From contig JAEXBN010000034.1 of NCBI GenBank assembly GCA_023394045.1, forward strand, positions 1 through 30,420: DNA of 30,420 nt, in the 5' to 3' direction. Positions 24,372 to 30,420 of the stretch are shown here, in pieces. Position numbers and translations under genes: made by a program. The DNA comes from Bacillota bacterium (GTDB lineage: Bacteria; Bacillota; Clostridia; Tissierellales; Peptoniphilaceae). The notes under the pieces were generated by a model. The model saw nothing but the letters and a program-made list of their open reading frames with translations. It did no database searches and was not told the origin of the DNA. Within the stretch, counting starts at the first letter, position 1. Each line of letters begins with the position of its first letter.

Positions 24372-24399
24372 ATTGACGCTTCGTCGACGAAGCGTCAAT
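24372..24399. promoter_or_regulatory. Perfect 28-bp palindrome upstream of the gct promoter
   Basis: Each half reads ATTGACGCTTCGTC towards the centre, with no mismatch and no spacer. It lies in the divergent region between gctA and birA, 14 bp upstream of the gct -35 box and about 43 bp upstream of the birA -35 box. No T-run follows on either strand, so an operator for a dimeric regulator is more likely than a terminator. Confidence 0.7.
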
Positions 24400-24442
24400 G
24401 TTGTGATTTCGCCATTTTTCTTAGATCACAAAAGCCCTATGC

Positions 24443-24471
24443 TTGCCCTTTTGTTGTTAACCTTGTATAAT
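24443..24471 (+). promoter_or_regulatory. birA promoter
   Basis: TTGCCC (24443-24448) and a perfect TATAAT (24466-24471) are separated by exactly 17 bp. The -10 box lies between the two arms of the BirA-like operator. The resulting leader is about 235 nt. Confidence 0.7.
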
Positions 24472-24483
24472 ATTAGTTAACAG
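24454..24483. promoter_or_regulatory. Candidate BirA operator over the birA -10 box
   Basis: TTGTTAACC (24454-24462) and AGTTAACAG (24475-24483) form an inverted repeat whose core arms TGTTAAC and GTTAACA are 14 bp apart. Paired GTTAAC-type arms around a spacer are the known form of BirA operators in Bacillota, as I recall them. The site covers the spacer and -10 box of birA, which would give autorepression by biotinyl-AMP-bound BirA. Confidence 0.6.
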
Positions 24484-24537
24484 CGAACGGCTCATCCGGA
24501 TGAAAATGGGAACCTCAAACGATGCCGGGAGGATTCG

Positions 24538-24603
24538 ATGTCGCTAACGTTTCGCTGTTTCTTTCCCGAGCGACTCCCCCTCCATTTCTTCCTCTTAATA
24601 TAA
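24538..24603 (+). CDS. Possible 21-residue leader peptide before birA
   Basis: An ATG at 24538 stands 5 nt after a strong GGGAGG and opens a 21-codon frame (MSLTFRCFFPERLPLHFFLLI, stop TAA at 24601-24603) in the long birA leader. An imperfect stem (CAGCGAACG at 24481 with CGTTTCGCTG at 24548-24557) brackets its start site and could hide it. There is no homology I recognise. It could be a regulatory leader peptide or chance; evidence is limited to the ribosome-binding site and position. Confidence 0.3.
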   Translation: MSLTFRCFFPERLPLHFFLLI

Positions 24604-24715
24604 AGATGAACGGCACCTTCAAAACAATGTCTTCAAACGATGAATCGCACTCTGAACTTGTCCTGTAGGCACAGCGAATCGCATGACCCGCCGGAGCAAA
24701 TGAAAGGAGAAGCAC

Positions 24716-25747
24716 ATGACACAGCAGGCTCGATCGGATTCTTCGATCCCGATCAAAAGCGACCCGAAGCGCACCACGCAGGAGCAAATTTTATTTCTGT
24801 TAAAAAATGCCCACGGGAAGCTTCTGAGCGGTCAGGAGCTGGCCGATGGCGCCGGAATCTCCCGCACGTCGGTCTGGAAGGCGGTACGCTCTCTCCAGAG
24901 CGCAGGACTGGAGATTGAATCGGTCCCCCGGCGCGGCTATCGCCTGCTCTCCCTAGCGTCTGCACCCAACGTCGCCACCCTTCGAACGCTTCTTCCGGCG
25001 GAGTGGACGAGCGCAGAGATTCGAATGGATGATGAAGTGCGATCCACCAATACCGAACTGAAAATGCTTCTCGATGCTCATGGAACCGACCGAGCCATTG
25101 TCCTGGCCAAGACGCAGACGGGCGGAAGGGGGCGCTATGGGCGTTCCTTCTTTTCTCCCGAGGGCGGATTGTACTTAAGCGTCGGATGGCGCCCCAAAAA
25201 CGGAGCTGTCGCACGGCTGTTGACGATGGCCGCTGCCTTGGCGCTCCAACGATCCATTGCTGAAGAACTTGGAGCCGAATGCAGCATCCGCTGGATCAAT
25301 GATCTGGAATGGAACCATCGGAAAGTCGCGGGAATCTTGACTGAAGGGGTGAGGAATTACGAATCTGGCACGCTGGATACGGTCGTTCTCGGCGTGGGAC
25401 TGAATCTGTTTCCGCCAAAAAGCGGTTTTCCCGGCACGCTGGAGCAAACCGCCAGCACCTTATTCAGCGCCCCGTGCGAGATCGACATGAACCGTCTGAT
25501 CGCCTTGTTCCTTCAGCTCCTCATGCAATACTGCGCGTTGCCAACAGCCGACTTGCTGGCGGCCTACCGTCCTCTCTGCTCCACCCTCGGCCACGAAATT
25601 ACCGTGTCGGCCAATGGCGCACTGATTTCCGGAAAAGCCGTCGATATCGATGCGCGCGGCGCCCTGCTGCTGGAAGATTCTGCGGGGGCGCTCCGGCATC
25701 TTTGCCATGGCACGTTGCACCCGACAAAATCCAAAGCGCGCCAATAA
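24716..25747 (+). CDS. birA: Bifunctional biotin-protein ligase and biotin operon repressor
   Basis: BirA activates biotin to biotinyl-AMP and attaches it to carrier lysines; this class also represses biotin genes. The 343-residue product has an N-terminal winged helix (residues about 20-80, with SGQELADGAGISRTSVWKAVRSL and the wing PRRGYRL). A catalytic domain follows with STN at 110-112, TGGRGRYGRSFFSPEGGLYLS (adenylate loop, residues 135-155) and IRWINDLEWNHRKVAGILTE, plus a small C-terminal SH3-like domain. The usual KWPND motif reads RWIND here. AAAGGAGAAGCAC precedes the ATG. The gene is divergent from the cluster that encodes the biotin carrier GcdC, and its own promoter contains a likely BirA site. 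Confidence 0.96.
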   Translation: MTQQARSDSSIPIKSDPKRTTQEQILFLLKNAHGKLLSGQELADGAGISRTSVWKAVRSLQSAGLEIESVPRRGYRLLSLASAPNVATLRTLLPAEWTSAEIRMDDEVRSTNTELKMLLDAHGTDRAIVLAKTQTGGRGRYGRSFFSPEGGLYLSVGWRPKNGAVARLLTMAAALALQRSIAEELGAECSIRWINDLEWNHRKVAGILTEGVRNYESGTLDTVVLGVGLNLFPPKSGFPGTLEQTASTLFSAPCEIDMNRLIALFLQLLMQYCALPTADLLAAYRPLCSTLGHEITVSANGALISGKAVDIDARGALLLEDSAGALRHLCHGTLHPTKSKARQ

Positions 25748-25809
25748 ACCCCATACATCGCGGATCGAATCGGATCCATGATGGAACGAGATTGAACCTT
25801 ACTGATTAG

Positions 25810-25841
25810 ATTCGAGGAGCTAATTATTCGAGGATCTAATT
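25810..25841. repeat. 16-bp direct repeat before bioY
   Basis: ATTCGAGGAGCTAATT (25810-25825) is followed directly by ATTCGAGGATCTAATT (25826-25841), 15 of 16 bases alike. A weaker third copy is at about 25858-25874. AGATCT motifs follow near 25882-25896. The function is unknown; it fills most of the birA-bioY gap. Confidence 0.65.
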
Positions 25842-25914
25842 AAAGGAACGAATTAAAATTAGAGGATCTCGATTGATTGAAAGATCTAGAGATCTACTGA
25901 AAGGAAAATTGCTC

Positions 25915-26433
25915 ATGAATGCACGTCGATTGACTCGTATTGCTATGTTCTCCGCACTCGCTGTGGTTTCTGCCCTCATTCGGATTCCCATTGGCCCCGT
26001 CCCCATCACCTTGCAGACGCTGATTGTCCTGCTGTCCGGATTCTTCCTTCCGCCTCTCGATGCGGCAGCCTCCATGCTGGTGCTGCTCCTGATTCGTTTT
26101 CTGATGGATGGTCCGGCGCTCCTGCTTTCGCCCTCATTTGGCTTCCTTCCCGGATTTATCCTCGCCGCAGGAGTCGGGTCGCTCCTGTTCCGCCAGCTCC
26201 AGAAAAAGCCGAACGCCTGGGGACAAACGGGGATTTTCCTCTTGATGAGCCTTCTCCCCTACGCCACCGGGCTCCCTTATATGGCCTATATTTTGAATGG
26301 GGTCAACGGCGCCAACATGGGGCTCATTCCCCTTCTTCAAGCGGGCTTCTTCCCATTTTTGATCGGCGACCTGATCAAAGCCGCCATCGCATGGACCATC
26401 ATCCGGCTTTTACCGGCGAAGCTCCAGCCCTGA
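25915..26433 (+). CDS. bioY: Biotin transporter BioY (ECF substrate-binding component)
   Basis: BioY is the membrane protein that captures biotin for an energy-coupling-factor importer. The 172-residue product has about six membrane segments and the family blocks RIPIGPVPITLQTLIVLLSGFFLPP (starts near residue 27) and PSFGFLPGFILAAGVGSLL, with the polar YMAYILNGVNGANMGLIPLLQAGFFPFLIGDLIKA segment towards the end. The ATG at 25915 is chosen because GAAAGGAAAATTGCTC precedes it and homologues start here; an upstream in-frame codon at 25873 lacks a signal. EcfA and EcfT genes are not in the window and must be elsewhere. It follows birA in the same direction, supporting a shared biotin function. 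Confidence 0.94.
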   Translation: MNARRLTRIAMFSALAVVSALIRIPIGPVPITLQTLIVLLSGFFLPPLDAAASMLVLLLIRFLMDGPALLLSPSFGFLPGFILAAGVGSLLFRQLQKKPNAWGQTGIFLLMSLLPYATGLPYMAYILNGVNGANMGLIPLLQAGFFPFLIGDLIKAAIAWTIIRLLPAKLQP

Positions 26434-26437
26434 AATC

Positions 26438-26466
26438 CAGCCATGCCGTTCTTTGCATGGCTGTTT
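26438..26466 (+). terminator. Terminator-like hairpin after bioY
   Basis: CAGCCATGC (26438-26446) and GCATGGCTG (26455-26463) form a perfect 9-bp stem with an 8-nt loop, five bases after the bioY stop. Only TTT follows before a G, so termination may be partial. Confidence 0.6.
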
Positions 26467-26563
26467 GTGACCACCGCCGCAGATCGGTCATGCTTGGCGA
26501 CTATACCTGCTCATCTGATTAGACGAATTTTCCTGCTCTCTTTTTCCTCCCTCATTCTCCGGA

Positions 26564-26612
26564 ATGAAACAACGTTTTCCCTTGAAAAATAGCCATTGTT
26601 TCATCTTTTTTT
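26564..26612 (+). terminator. Second terminator-like hairpin before livK
   Basis: ATGAAACAA (26564-26572) pairs perfectly with TTGTTTCAT (26596-26604), with an inner TTTTC/GAAAA stem, and is followed by seven T residues (26606-26612). It ends right before the livK -35 box, insulating livK from birA-bioY transcription. Confidence 0.6.
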
Positions 26613-26613
26613 G

Positions 26614-26642
26614 TTGACAATCCCATGCTCCTCTGTTAGTTT
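26614..26642 (+). promoter_or_regulatory. Candidate livK promoter
   Basis: A perfect TTGACA (26614-26619) is followed at 17 bp by TAGTTT (26637-26642), a weak -10. TTATAA a few bases further is an alternative -10 at too long a spacing. The leader would be about 130 nt. Confidence 0.5.
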
Positions 26643-26672
26643 TTTATAAATTACTTTTTTGTAATTATTCGG

Positions 26673-26696
26673 CTGGCGGAATTGGCCGCCAGTTTT
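26673..26696 (+). terminator. Possible attenuator hairpin in the livK leader
   Basis: CTGGCGG (26673-26679) and CCGCCAG (26686-26692) form a perfect GC-rich 7-bp stem with a 6-nt loop, followed by TTTT. It lies about 80 nt before the livK ATG, downstream of the candidate promoter. A small AATTAC/GTAATT stem lies just before it. Confidence 0.5.
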
Positions 26697-26778
26697 CCCT
26701 TCACCGGTGCATTCCAGCGTCGTTCGAGTTCTGTTTTCGATCTGGCGTGCCCGTGAGAACCCATTAAAGGAGCGCAAG

Positions 26779-27975
26779 ATGAAGCGATTTTTGGGACTGA
26801 TGTTGGTCTTCCTGTTCATCGTCACTGCCTGCGGCAATAATGCCAGCCAGGATTCGAACGCCGCGAATAGCGGATCCGAGGGAGATACCATTAAAATCGC
26901 CTTCATCGGAAATACAACGGGCGATTATCAGCAATATGGCATTCCGGTTTACAACGCTTCGAAACTTTATTTCGATCAGCTCAATGAAAAAGGCGGCATC
27001 AACGGAAAAAAGGTGGAGTACCTGGAATATGACGATAAGGGAGACGGTGCCCAGGCGGTCACGCTGTACGAAAAAGCAAAGTCGGATGGCGCCACCGTGG
27101 TTCTTGGCTCGGTCATGACGGCTCCGACCATTGCTCTGGCGGATGCGACGCTGGATGATAATTTCCCGCAGGTGACGGCCTCCGCTACGGCGCCCGGTGT
27201 CACCATTGTGGACCCGGATGCGGAAACGTTGGAAACGCGCCCGAACGTGTTCCGTTCTTGCTTTACGGATCCGTACCAGGGTGAAAAGATGGCGCACTAT
27301 GCGGTGGAAAAGCTGGGAGCGAAAACGGCTGCCGTCTTTTTTGAAACCGGCAATGATTATTCGGAAGGGTTGAAGGATGCCTTCCTTAAGACAGCGAAAG
27401 AGCTGGGTCTTGAGGTCGTCGCGAATGAAGCGTATGCGACCGGAGATAAAGATTTCAACGCCCAGATGACCAATATTGCCTCGGCCAACCCGGATGTCGT
27501 CTTCCTTCCGATTTATTACAGCGAAGCCGGTCTGGCCATCAAAACCGGCCGCGAAAAAGGCTACACGGGACAGTTCATGGGCGGAGATGGATTCGGCTCC
27601 GTGAGCGGCTACGCGAATGCGGAAGATCTGGAAGGAACCGTCTACTGCTCTGGTTACGCAAAGGGAACCGACAGCGTCAAGCAGTTTGAGGCAGACTATG
27701 AAAAAGCCTATGGAGAGCCTGTTCCGAATATGTTTGCGCCGCTGGCTTATGATGCGGCAATGCTCGTTGAACATGGCGTAAAAGCCGCGGAGGAACAAGG
27801 GCTGAAACCGCAAAGCGATGCCTACTATCAGGCGGTGATCGATGCCATTGCTTCCGCAAAGGAGCTCAAGGGCATCACGGGAACCTACCGCTTTGATGAG
27901 CAGCACAATCCGATCAAAGAGGCCGCCATCATGGAACTCAAAGGTGGCGAAGAGGTCTTCAAAGAAATGTACTAA
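26779..27975 (+). CDS. livK: Branched-chain amino acid-type ABC transporter binding lipoprotein
   Basis: This is the extracellular ligand-binding protein of a LIV-type (HAAT) importer. The 398-residue product has a lipoprotein signal (MKRFLGLMLVFLFIVTAC, lipid-anchored Cys18), a short Asn/Ser-rich linker, and a type I periplasmic-binding fold: IKIAFIGNTTGDYQQYGIPVYNASKLYFDQLNEKGGINGKKVEYLEYDDKGDGAQAV, VVLGSVMTAPTIALADAT and VAVEKLGAKTAAVF-like repeats (here YAVEKLGAKTAAVFFETGNDYSEGLKDAF). The ATG at 26779 has AAAGGAGCGCAAG before it; the open frame upstream is not coding. Ligands in this family include Leu/Ile/Val, Glu-related compounds, amides or urea, so the exact substrate is open. A terminator-like hairpin separates it from livH, probably so that it is made in excess. 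Confidence 0.93.
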   Translation: MKRFLGLMLVFLFIVTACGNNASQDSNAANSGSEGDTIKIAFIGNTTGDYQQYGIPVYNASKLYFDQLNEKGGINGKKVEYLEYDDKGDGAQAVTLYEKAKSDGATVVLGSVMTAPTIALADATLDDNFPQVTASATAPGVTIVDPDAETLETRPNVFRSCFTDPYQGEKMAHYAVEKLGAKTAAVFFETGNDYSEGLKDAFLKTAKELGLEVVANEAYATGDKDFNAQMTNIASANPDVVFLPIYYSEAGLAIKTGREKGYTGQFMGGDGFGSVSGYANAEDLEGTVYCSGYAKGTDSVKQFEADYEKAYGEPVPNMFAPLAYDAAMLVEHGVKAAEEQGLKPQSDAYYQAVIDAIASAKELKGITGTYRFDEQHNPIKEAAIMELKGGEEVFKEMY

Positions 27976-28025
27976 TTGAACTCCTTTCTTTCAATAGATG
28001 GGATCAACGCACACATGACGGTACG

Positions 28026-28056
28026 AAAGAGACGCTGAATTCCCGGCGTCTCTTTT
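28026..28056 (+). terminator. Intra-operon terminator-like hairpin between livK and livH
   Basis: AAAGAGACGC (28026-28035) pairs perfectly with GCGTCTCTTT (28046-28055) around a 10-nt loop, ending in TTTT. It lies 50 bp after livK. Partial termination here would favour the binding protein over the membrane subunits. Confidence 0.75.
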
Positions 28057-28097
28057 GTCTACATCTAGAGAAATCAAAGGAGATCGAAGGAGAAATC

Positions 28098-28979
28098 ATG
28101 GATTTATCACTTCTCGTTGAACAATTGGTCAACGGCCTCCAAACAGGATCCATCTACGCGCTCGTCGCTCTGGGCTACTCCATGGTCTATGGAATTATTT
28201 TATTGTTGAATTTTGCCCATGGTGATGTCATCATGATCGGCGCTTATGCCCTGTTTTACGGCCTCGTCCAATTTCACCTGCATCCGATTGCGGCTGCCGC
28301 CCTTGCCATTTTGGCTTCCACCCTGCTCGGCTTGGCGATTCAACGCATCGCCTACCGTCCTCTGCTCAATGCGCCCCGCCTTTCGCTGCTGATTACCGCG
28401 ATCGGCATGAGCTTTCTTCTCCAAAACGGCGCACAGATCGCCTTTGGTGCCAATGCGAAAAGTTTGGATCCGATCGTGCGCGGATCAATCGCCTTGGGGC
28501 AGGCCAACATCAGCTACACGGCGATCCTGACGCTGATCGTCTCCATCGCCAGCATGGTGGTGCTGACGCTCTTGGTGAATCGCACGCGCCGCGGAAAAGC
28601 AATGCGTGCCGTCTCTGAAGATCTGGATGCCGCCCAGCTGATGGGCATCGATGCGAACCGCACCATCGCCTTCACCTTTGCCATTGGCTCCGCACTGGCG
28701 GGCATCGGCGCTGTGCTTTATGTCAGCACCTATCCTCAAGTCTCTCCAACCATGGGATCCATGCTGGGTCTCAAGGCGTTCGTCGCCGCGGTGCTCGGCG
28801 GCATCGGCTCCATCCCCGGAGCCATGACCGGGGGGCTTTTGATTGGGCTGCTGGAAGTCATCGCCGCAGCCATTGGTCTGTCAACATGGAAAGATGCCGT
28901 CGTCTTTACGATTCTGATTCTTGTTCTTCTGTTCAAACCCGATGGCATCATGGGCGTGACACGCCGCGAGAAAGTGTGA
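28098..28979 (+). CDS. livH: LIV-type ABC transporter permease LivH
   Basis: This is one of the two membrane subunits of the LIV-type importer. The 293-residue protein starts MDLSLLVEQLVNGLQTGSIYALVALGYSMVYGIILLLNFAHGD, the LivH signature, and has about eight hydrophobic segments. RTRRGKAMRAVSEDLDAAQLMGID near residues 155-178 is the cytoplasmic coupling loop for the ATPases, and AAVLGGIGSIPGAMTGGLLIGLLE near the end is the conserved C-terminal membrane block. AAGGAGAAATC precedes the ATG. It is followed by livM after 8 bp. Confidence 0.95.
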   Translation: MDLSLLVEQLVNGLQTGSIYALVALGYSMVYGIILLLNFAHGDVIMIGAYALFYGLVQFHLHPIAAAALAILASTLLGLAIQRIAYRPLLNAPRLSLLITAIGMSFLLQNGAQIAFGANAKSLDPIVRGSIALGQANISYTAILTLIVSIASMVVLTLLVNRTRRGKAMRAVSEDLDAAQLMGIDANRTIAFTFAIGSALAGIGAVLYVSTYPQVSPTMGSMLGLKAFVAAVLGGIGSIPGAMTGGLLIGLLEVIAAAIGLSTWKDAVVFTILILVLLFKPDGIMGVTRREKV

Positions 28980-28987
28980 GGGAAGCC

Positions 28988-30163
28988 ATGTCTGAACAAC
29001 GGATTAAAATGCCCATGCGCTATCTCATCAACACGGTGCTTGTCGTCCTCCTCGGCGCGGTTCTGGTCGGAATGGTCAGCCTCGGCATCCTGGACAGCTA
29101 TTGGGAGGGGATTCTGATCGTCGTCGGCATCAACATCATTCTTGCCACTTCACTGAACATCCCCGTCGGCTATCTCGGTCAGCTTCCTCTGGGTCATGCG
29201 GGATTTATGGCCATCGGAGCCTATACTGCCGGAATTTTCCTCCGCCAGAACGGCATTGCCAAGCTGCTCCGCTCCGGCCTGACACCGATGGGCATCGTCT
29301 ATCTGATTTTGGGCTTGCTGATGGCGGCCGTGTTTACCGGCTTTATCGGCTTCCTGATCGGTATTCCTGCTCTGCGGCTGCATGGCGATTACCTGGCCAT
29401 CATCACCCTCGGCTTTGGGGAGATTATCCGCGTGGTGCTCACGAACATCGATGATGCCATCGGCATCAATCTGACCTACGGCGCTGCCGGATTAAAACGC
29501 ATCCCGAAATTCACCTCGCTGATGCTCGTCTATCTCTGCGTCGTTCTGACGATCTTTCTGATTCATGTGTTCATGAAATCGCGCCATGGGCGGGCCGTCT
29601 TGTCCATTCGTGAAAATGAGATCGCAGCGGAAAGCGTGGGCATCAATACCACTTTCTACAAAACCTATGCGTTCTCCTTTTCCGCAGCACTGGCCGGTCT
29701 GGCGGGCGCTCTCTATGCGGGCTACCTGGGCTCCCTGTATCCGGCCAGCTTTAACTTCATGAAGTCCATCGAAGTGCTGGTCATGGTCGTGCTGGGCGGA
29801 ATGGGCTCGATGCTGGGCTCGATACTCTCTGCATCCCTCTACACCATTCTGCAGGAGCTTTTGCGTAGCTTTGAAAGCTACCGCATGGTGGCCTTTGCTC
29901 TGCTTCTCATCCTGATGATGATCTTCCGTCCGAAAGGTCTTTTGGGCGACTACGATTTCTCTCTGAGCCGCCTGCTGGAAAAAGTGTTTTACCGCGGAAG
30001 CGGATCGTCCGAACCTGAGCAAGCTCTGAAGTCCAAATCCAATCAAACTCCGGCGCCCGAACCCAATCAAGCTCTGAAGTCCGAACCCAATCAAGCTCCG
30101 CAACCCGAACCGGCTCAGCCCCTAAAATCTGAGCCTGAGCAGACCACGAAAGGAGGGGAATAA
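28988..30163 (+). CDS. livM: LIV-type ABC transporter permease LivM with repeat tail
   Basis: This 391-residue protein is the second membrane subunit. The core (residues about 10-335) has the LivM blocks ILATSLNIPVGYLGQLPLGHAGFMAIGAYTAGIF, IPALRLHGDYLAIITLGFGEIIRVVLTN, the coupling loop SRHGRAVLSIRENEIAAESVGIN and LGGMGSMLGSILSASLYTILQELLR. After the last membrane segment and FRPKGLLGDYDFS it carries an unusual tail of about 50 residues (from 342) made of six 8-residue repeats rich in Glu, Pro, Gln and Lys. The ATG at 28988 follows GAGGGAAGCC and lies 8 bp after livH. The stop overlaps the livG start by one base. Confidence 0.94.
   Translation: MSEQRIKMPMRYLINTVLVVLLGAVLVGMVSLGILDSYWEGILIVVGINIILATSLNIPVGYLGQLPLGHAGFMAIGAYTAGIFLRQNGIAKLLRSGLTPMGIVYLILGLLMAAVFTGFIGFLIGIPALRLHGDYLAIITLGFGEIIRVVLTNIDDAIGINLTYGAAGLKRIPKFTSLMLVYLCVVLTIFLIHVFMKSRHGRAVLSIRENEIAAESVGINTTFYKTYAFSFSAALAGLAGALYAGYLGSLYPASFNFMKSIEVLVMVVLGGMGSMLGSILSASLYTILQELLRSFESYRMVAFALLLILMMIFRPKGLLGDYDFSLSRLLEKVFYRGSGSSEPEQALKSKSNQTPAPEPNQALKSEPNQAPQPEPAQPLKSEPEQTTKGGE
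30011..30154 (+). repeat. 24-bp tandem repeat, six units, in the livM 3' end
   Basis: Six in-frame units encode EPEQALKS, KSNQTPAP, EPNQALKS, EPNQAPQP, EPAQPLKS and EPEQTTKG. Units of the ALKS and PxP types alternate, so the effective period is 48 bp. The nucleotide copies are close, for example GAACCCAATCAAGCTC occurs twice. Confidence 0.85.
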
Positions 30164-30420
30164 TGAAACCATTCTCTTCTGACCAACATGGAGCGCATCC
30201 TGCGACGGAGTCCCGGCGCGCCCGTTTTGCACGCCGCCCGGAGACCAAATATGTTCCTGAGCCCAGCCGGAACATGCTCCCGGAACGTGATGTCGCAAGC
30301 GAACCCATTTTGGAATGCCGCCATCTAGGCATTGATTTCGGCGGACTCACGGCCGTGGACAATTTCGATATCGCCATCGGCCGCACGGAAATCGCTGGTC
30401 TGATCGGCCCGAATGGTGCG
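30163..30420 (+). CDS. livG: LIV-type ABC transporter ATPase LivG, N-terminal part, cut by window edge
   Basis: Eighty-six codons are visible. From about residue 49 the sequence reads PILECRHLGIDFGGLTAVDNFDIAIGRTEIAGLIGPNGA, the usual LivG start and the first part of the Walker A motif, which runs off the window. Before that lies an atypical 48-residue basic extension (SRRARFARRPETKYVPEPSR). The ATG at 30163 has AAAGGAGGGGAATA in front and overlaps the livM stop (TAATG), so translation probably does begin here; an internal ATG at codon 38 has no ribosome-binding site. The gene energises LivHM with ATP; livF is expected to follow. Confidence 0.9.
   Translation, partial: MKPFSSDQHGAHPATESRRARFARRPETKYVPEPSRNMLPERDVASEPILECRHLGIDFGGLTAVDNFDIAIGRTEIAGLIGPNGA

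Noticed and set aside
24454..24483. Rex (NADH-sensing) operator at the birA promoter
   Set aside because: The TTGTTAA arms resemble Rex half-sites, but Rex sites have a much shorter central gap than the one here; position at birA favours BirA.
26614..26778. T-box riboswitch before livK
   Set aside because: The leader is only about 130 nt and I see no T-box core or specifier stem.

Overview
The window looks like chromosome from a strictly anaerobic, amino-acid-fermenting member of the Bacillota. The genes for the 2-hydroxyglutarate route of glutamate fermentation (glutaconate CoA-transferase, 2-hydroxyglutaryl-CoA dehydratase with its activator, biotin-dependent Na+-pumping glutaconyl-CoA decarboxylase) form one block. 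An [FeFe] hydrogenase and acetate kinase lie in the same window. Ribosome-binding sites are strong (GGAGG type), promoters are sigma-A-like and base composition is slightly GC-rich. I cannot fix the genus; Clostridia/Tissierellia and Negativicutes (Acidaminococcus-like) both remain possible.

Layout. 1-1598 (minus): the 5' part of an Xaa-Pro aminopeptidase gene and ychF. 1599-3508: no convincing gene, but a striking non-coding array of 26 head-to-tail hairpin units (period about 54.6 bp, 1832-3234), flanked by further hairpins. 3509-5815 (minus): acetate kinase and a sugar-phosphate-type nucleotidyltransferase. 6064-7242 (plus): an AI-2E-family membrane protein. 7275-9891 (minus): glmS followed by a Sel1-repeat protein. 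10017-12666 (minus): a NitT/TauT-like importer made of a lipoprotein and an unusual permease-ATPase fusion. 12998-14772 (plus): a thioredoxin-like [2Fe-2S] protein overlapping a monomeric [FeFe] hydrogenase. 14884-15507 (minus): a methyltransferase that looks more AT-rich than its neighbours. 15690-24250 (minus): the eight-gene cluster gctA-gctB-gcdA-hgdA-hgdB-hgdC-gcdC-gcdB, closed by a good terminator. 24716-26433 (plus): birA and bioY. 26779-30420 (plus): livK-livH-livM and the start of livG.

How the genes fit together. The liv-type importer can bring amino acids in. GctAB activates 2-hydroxyglutarate to its CoA ester, HgdAB (activated by HgdC with ATP and reduced ferredoxin) dehydrates it to glutaconyl-CoA, and GcdABC decarboxylates that to crotonyl-CoA while pumping Na+. 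BirA biotinylates GcdC and BioY brings in biotin; these two genes are divergent from the cluster, and the birA promoter carries a BirA-like operator. The hydrogenase can remove excess reductant as H2, and AckA can make ATP from acetyl phosphate. No gene for the small GcdD subunit is seen in the cluster.

The least explained element is the 26-unit hairpin array. Short in-frame tandem repeats inside two transporter genes (12 bp x 9 and 24 bp x 6) suggest a genome prone to repeat expansion.
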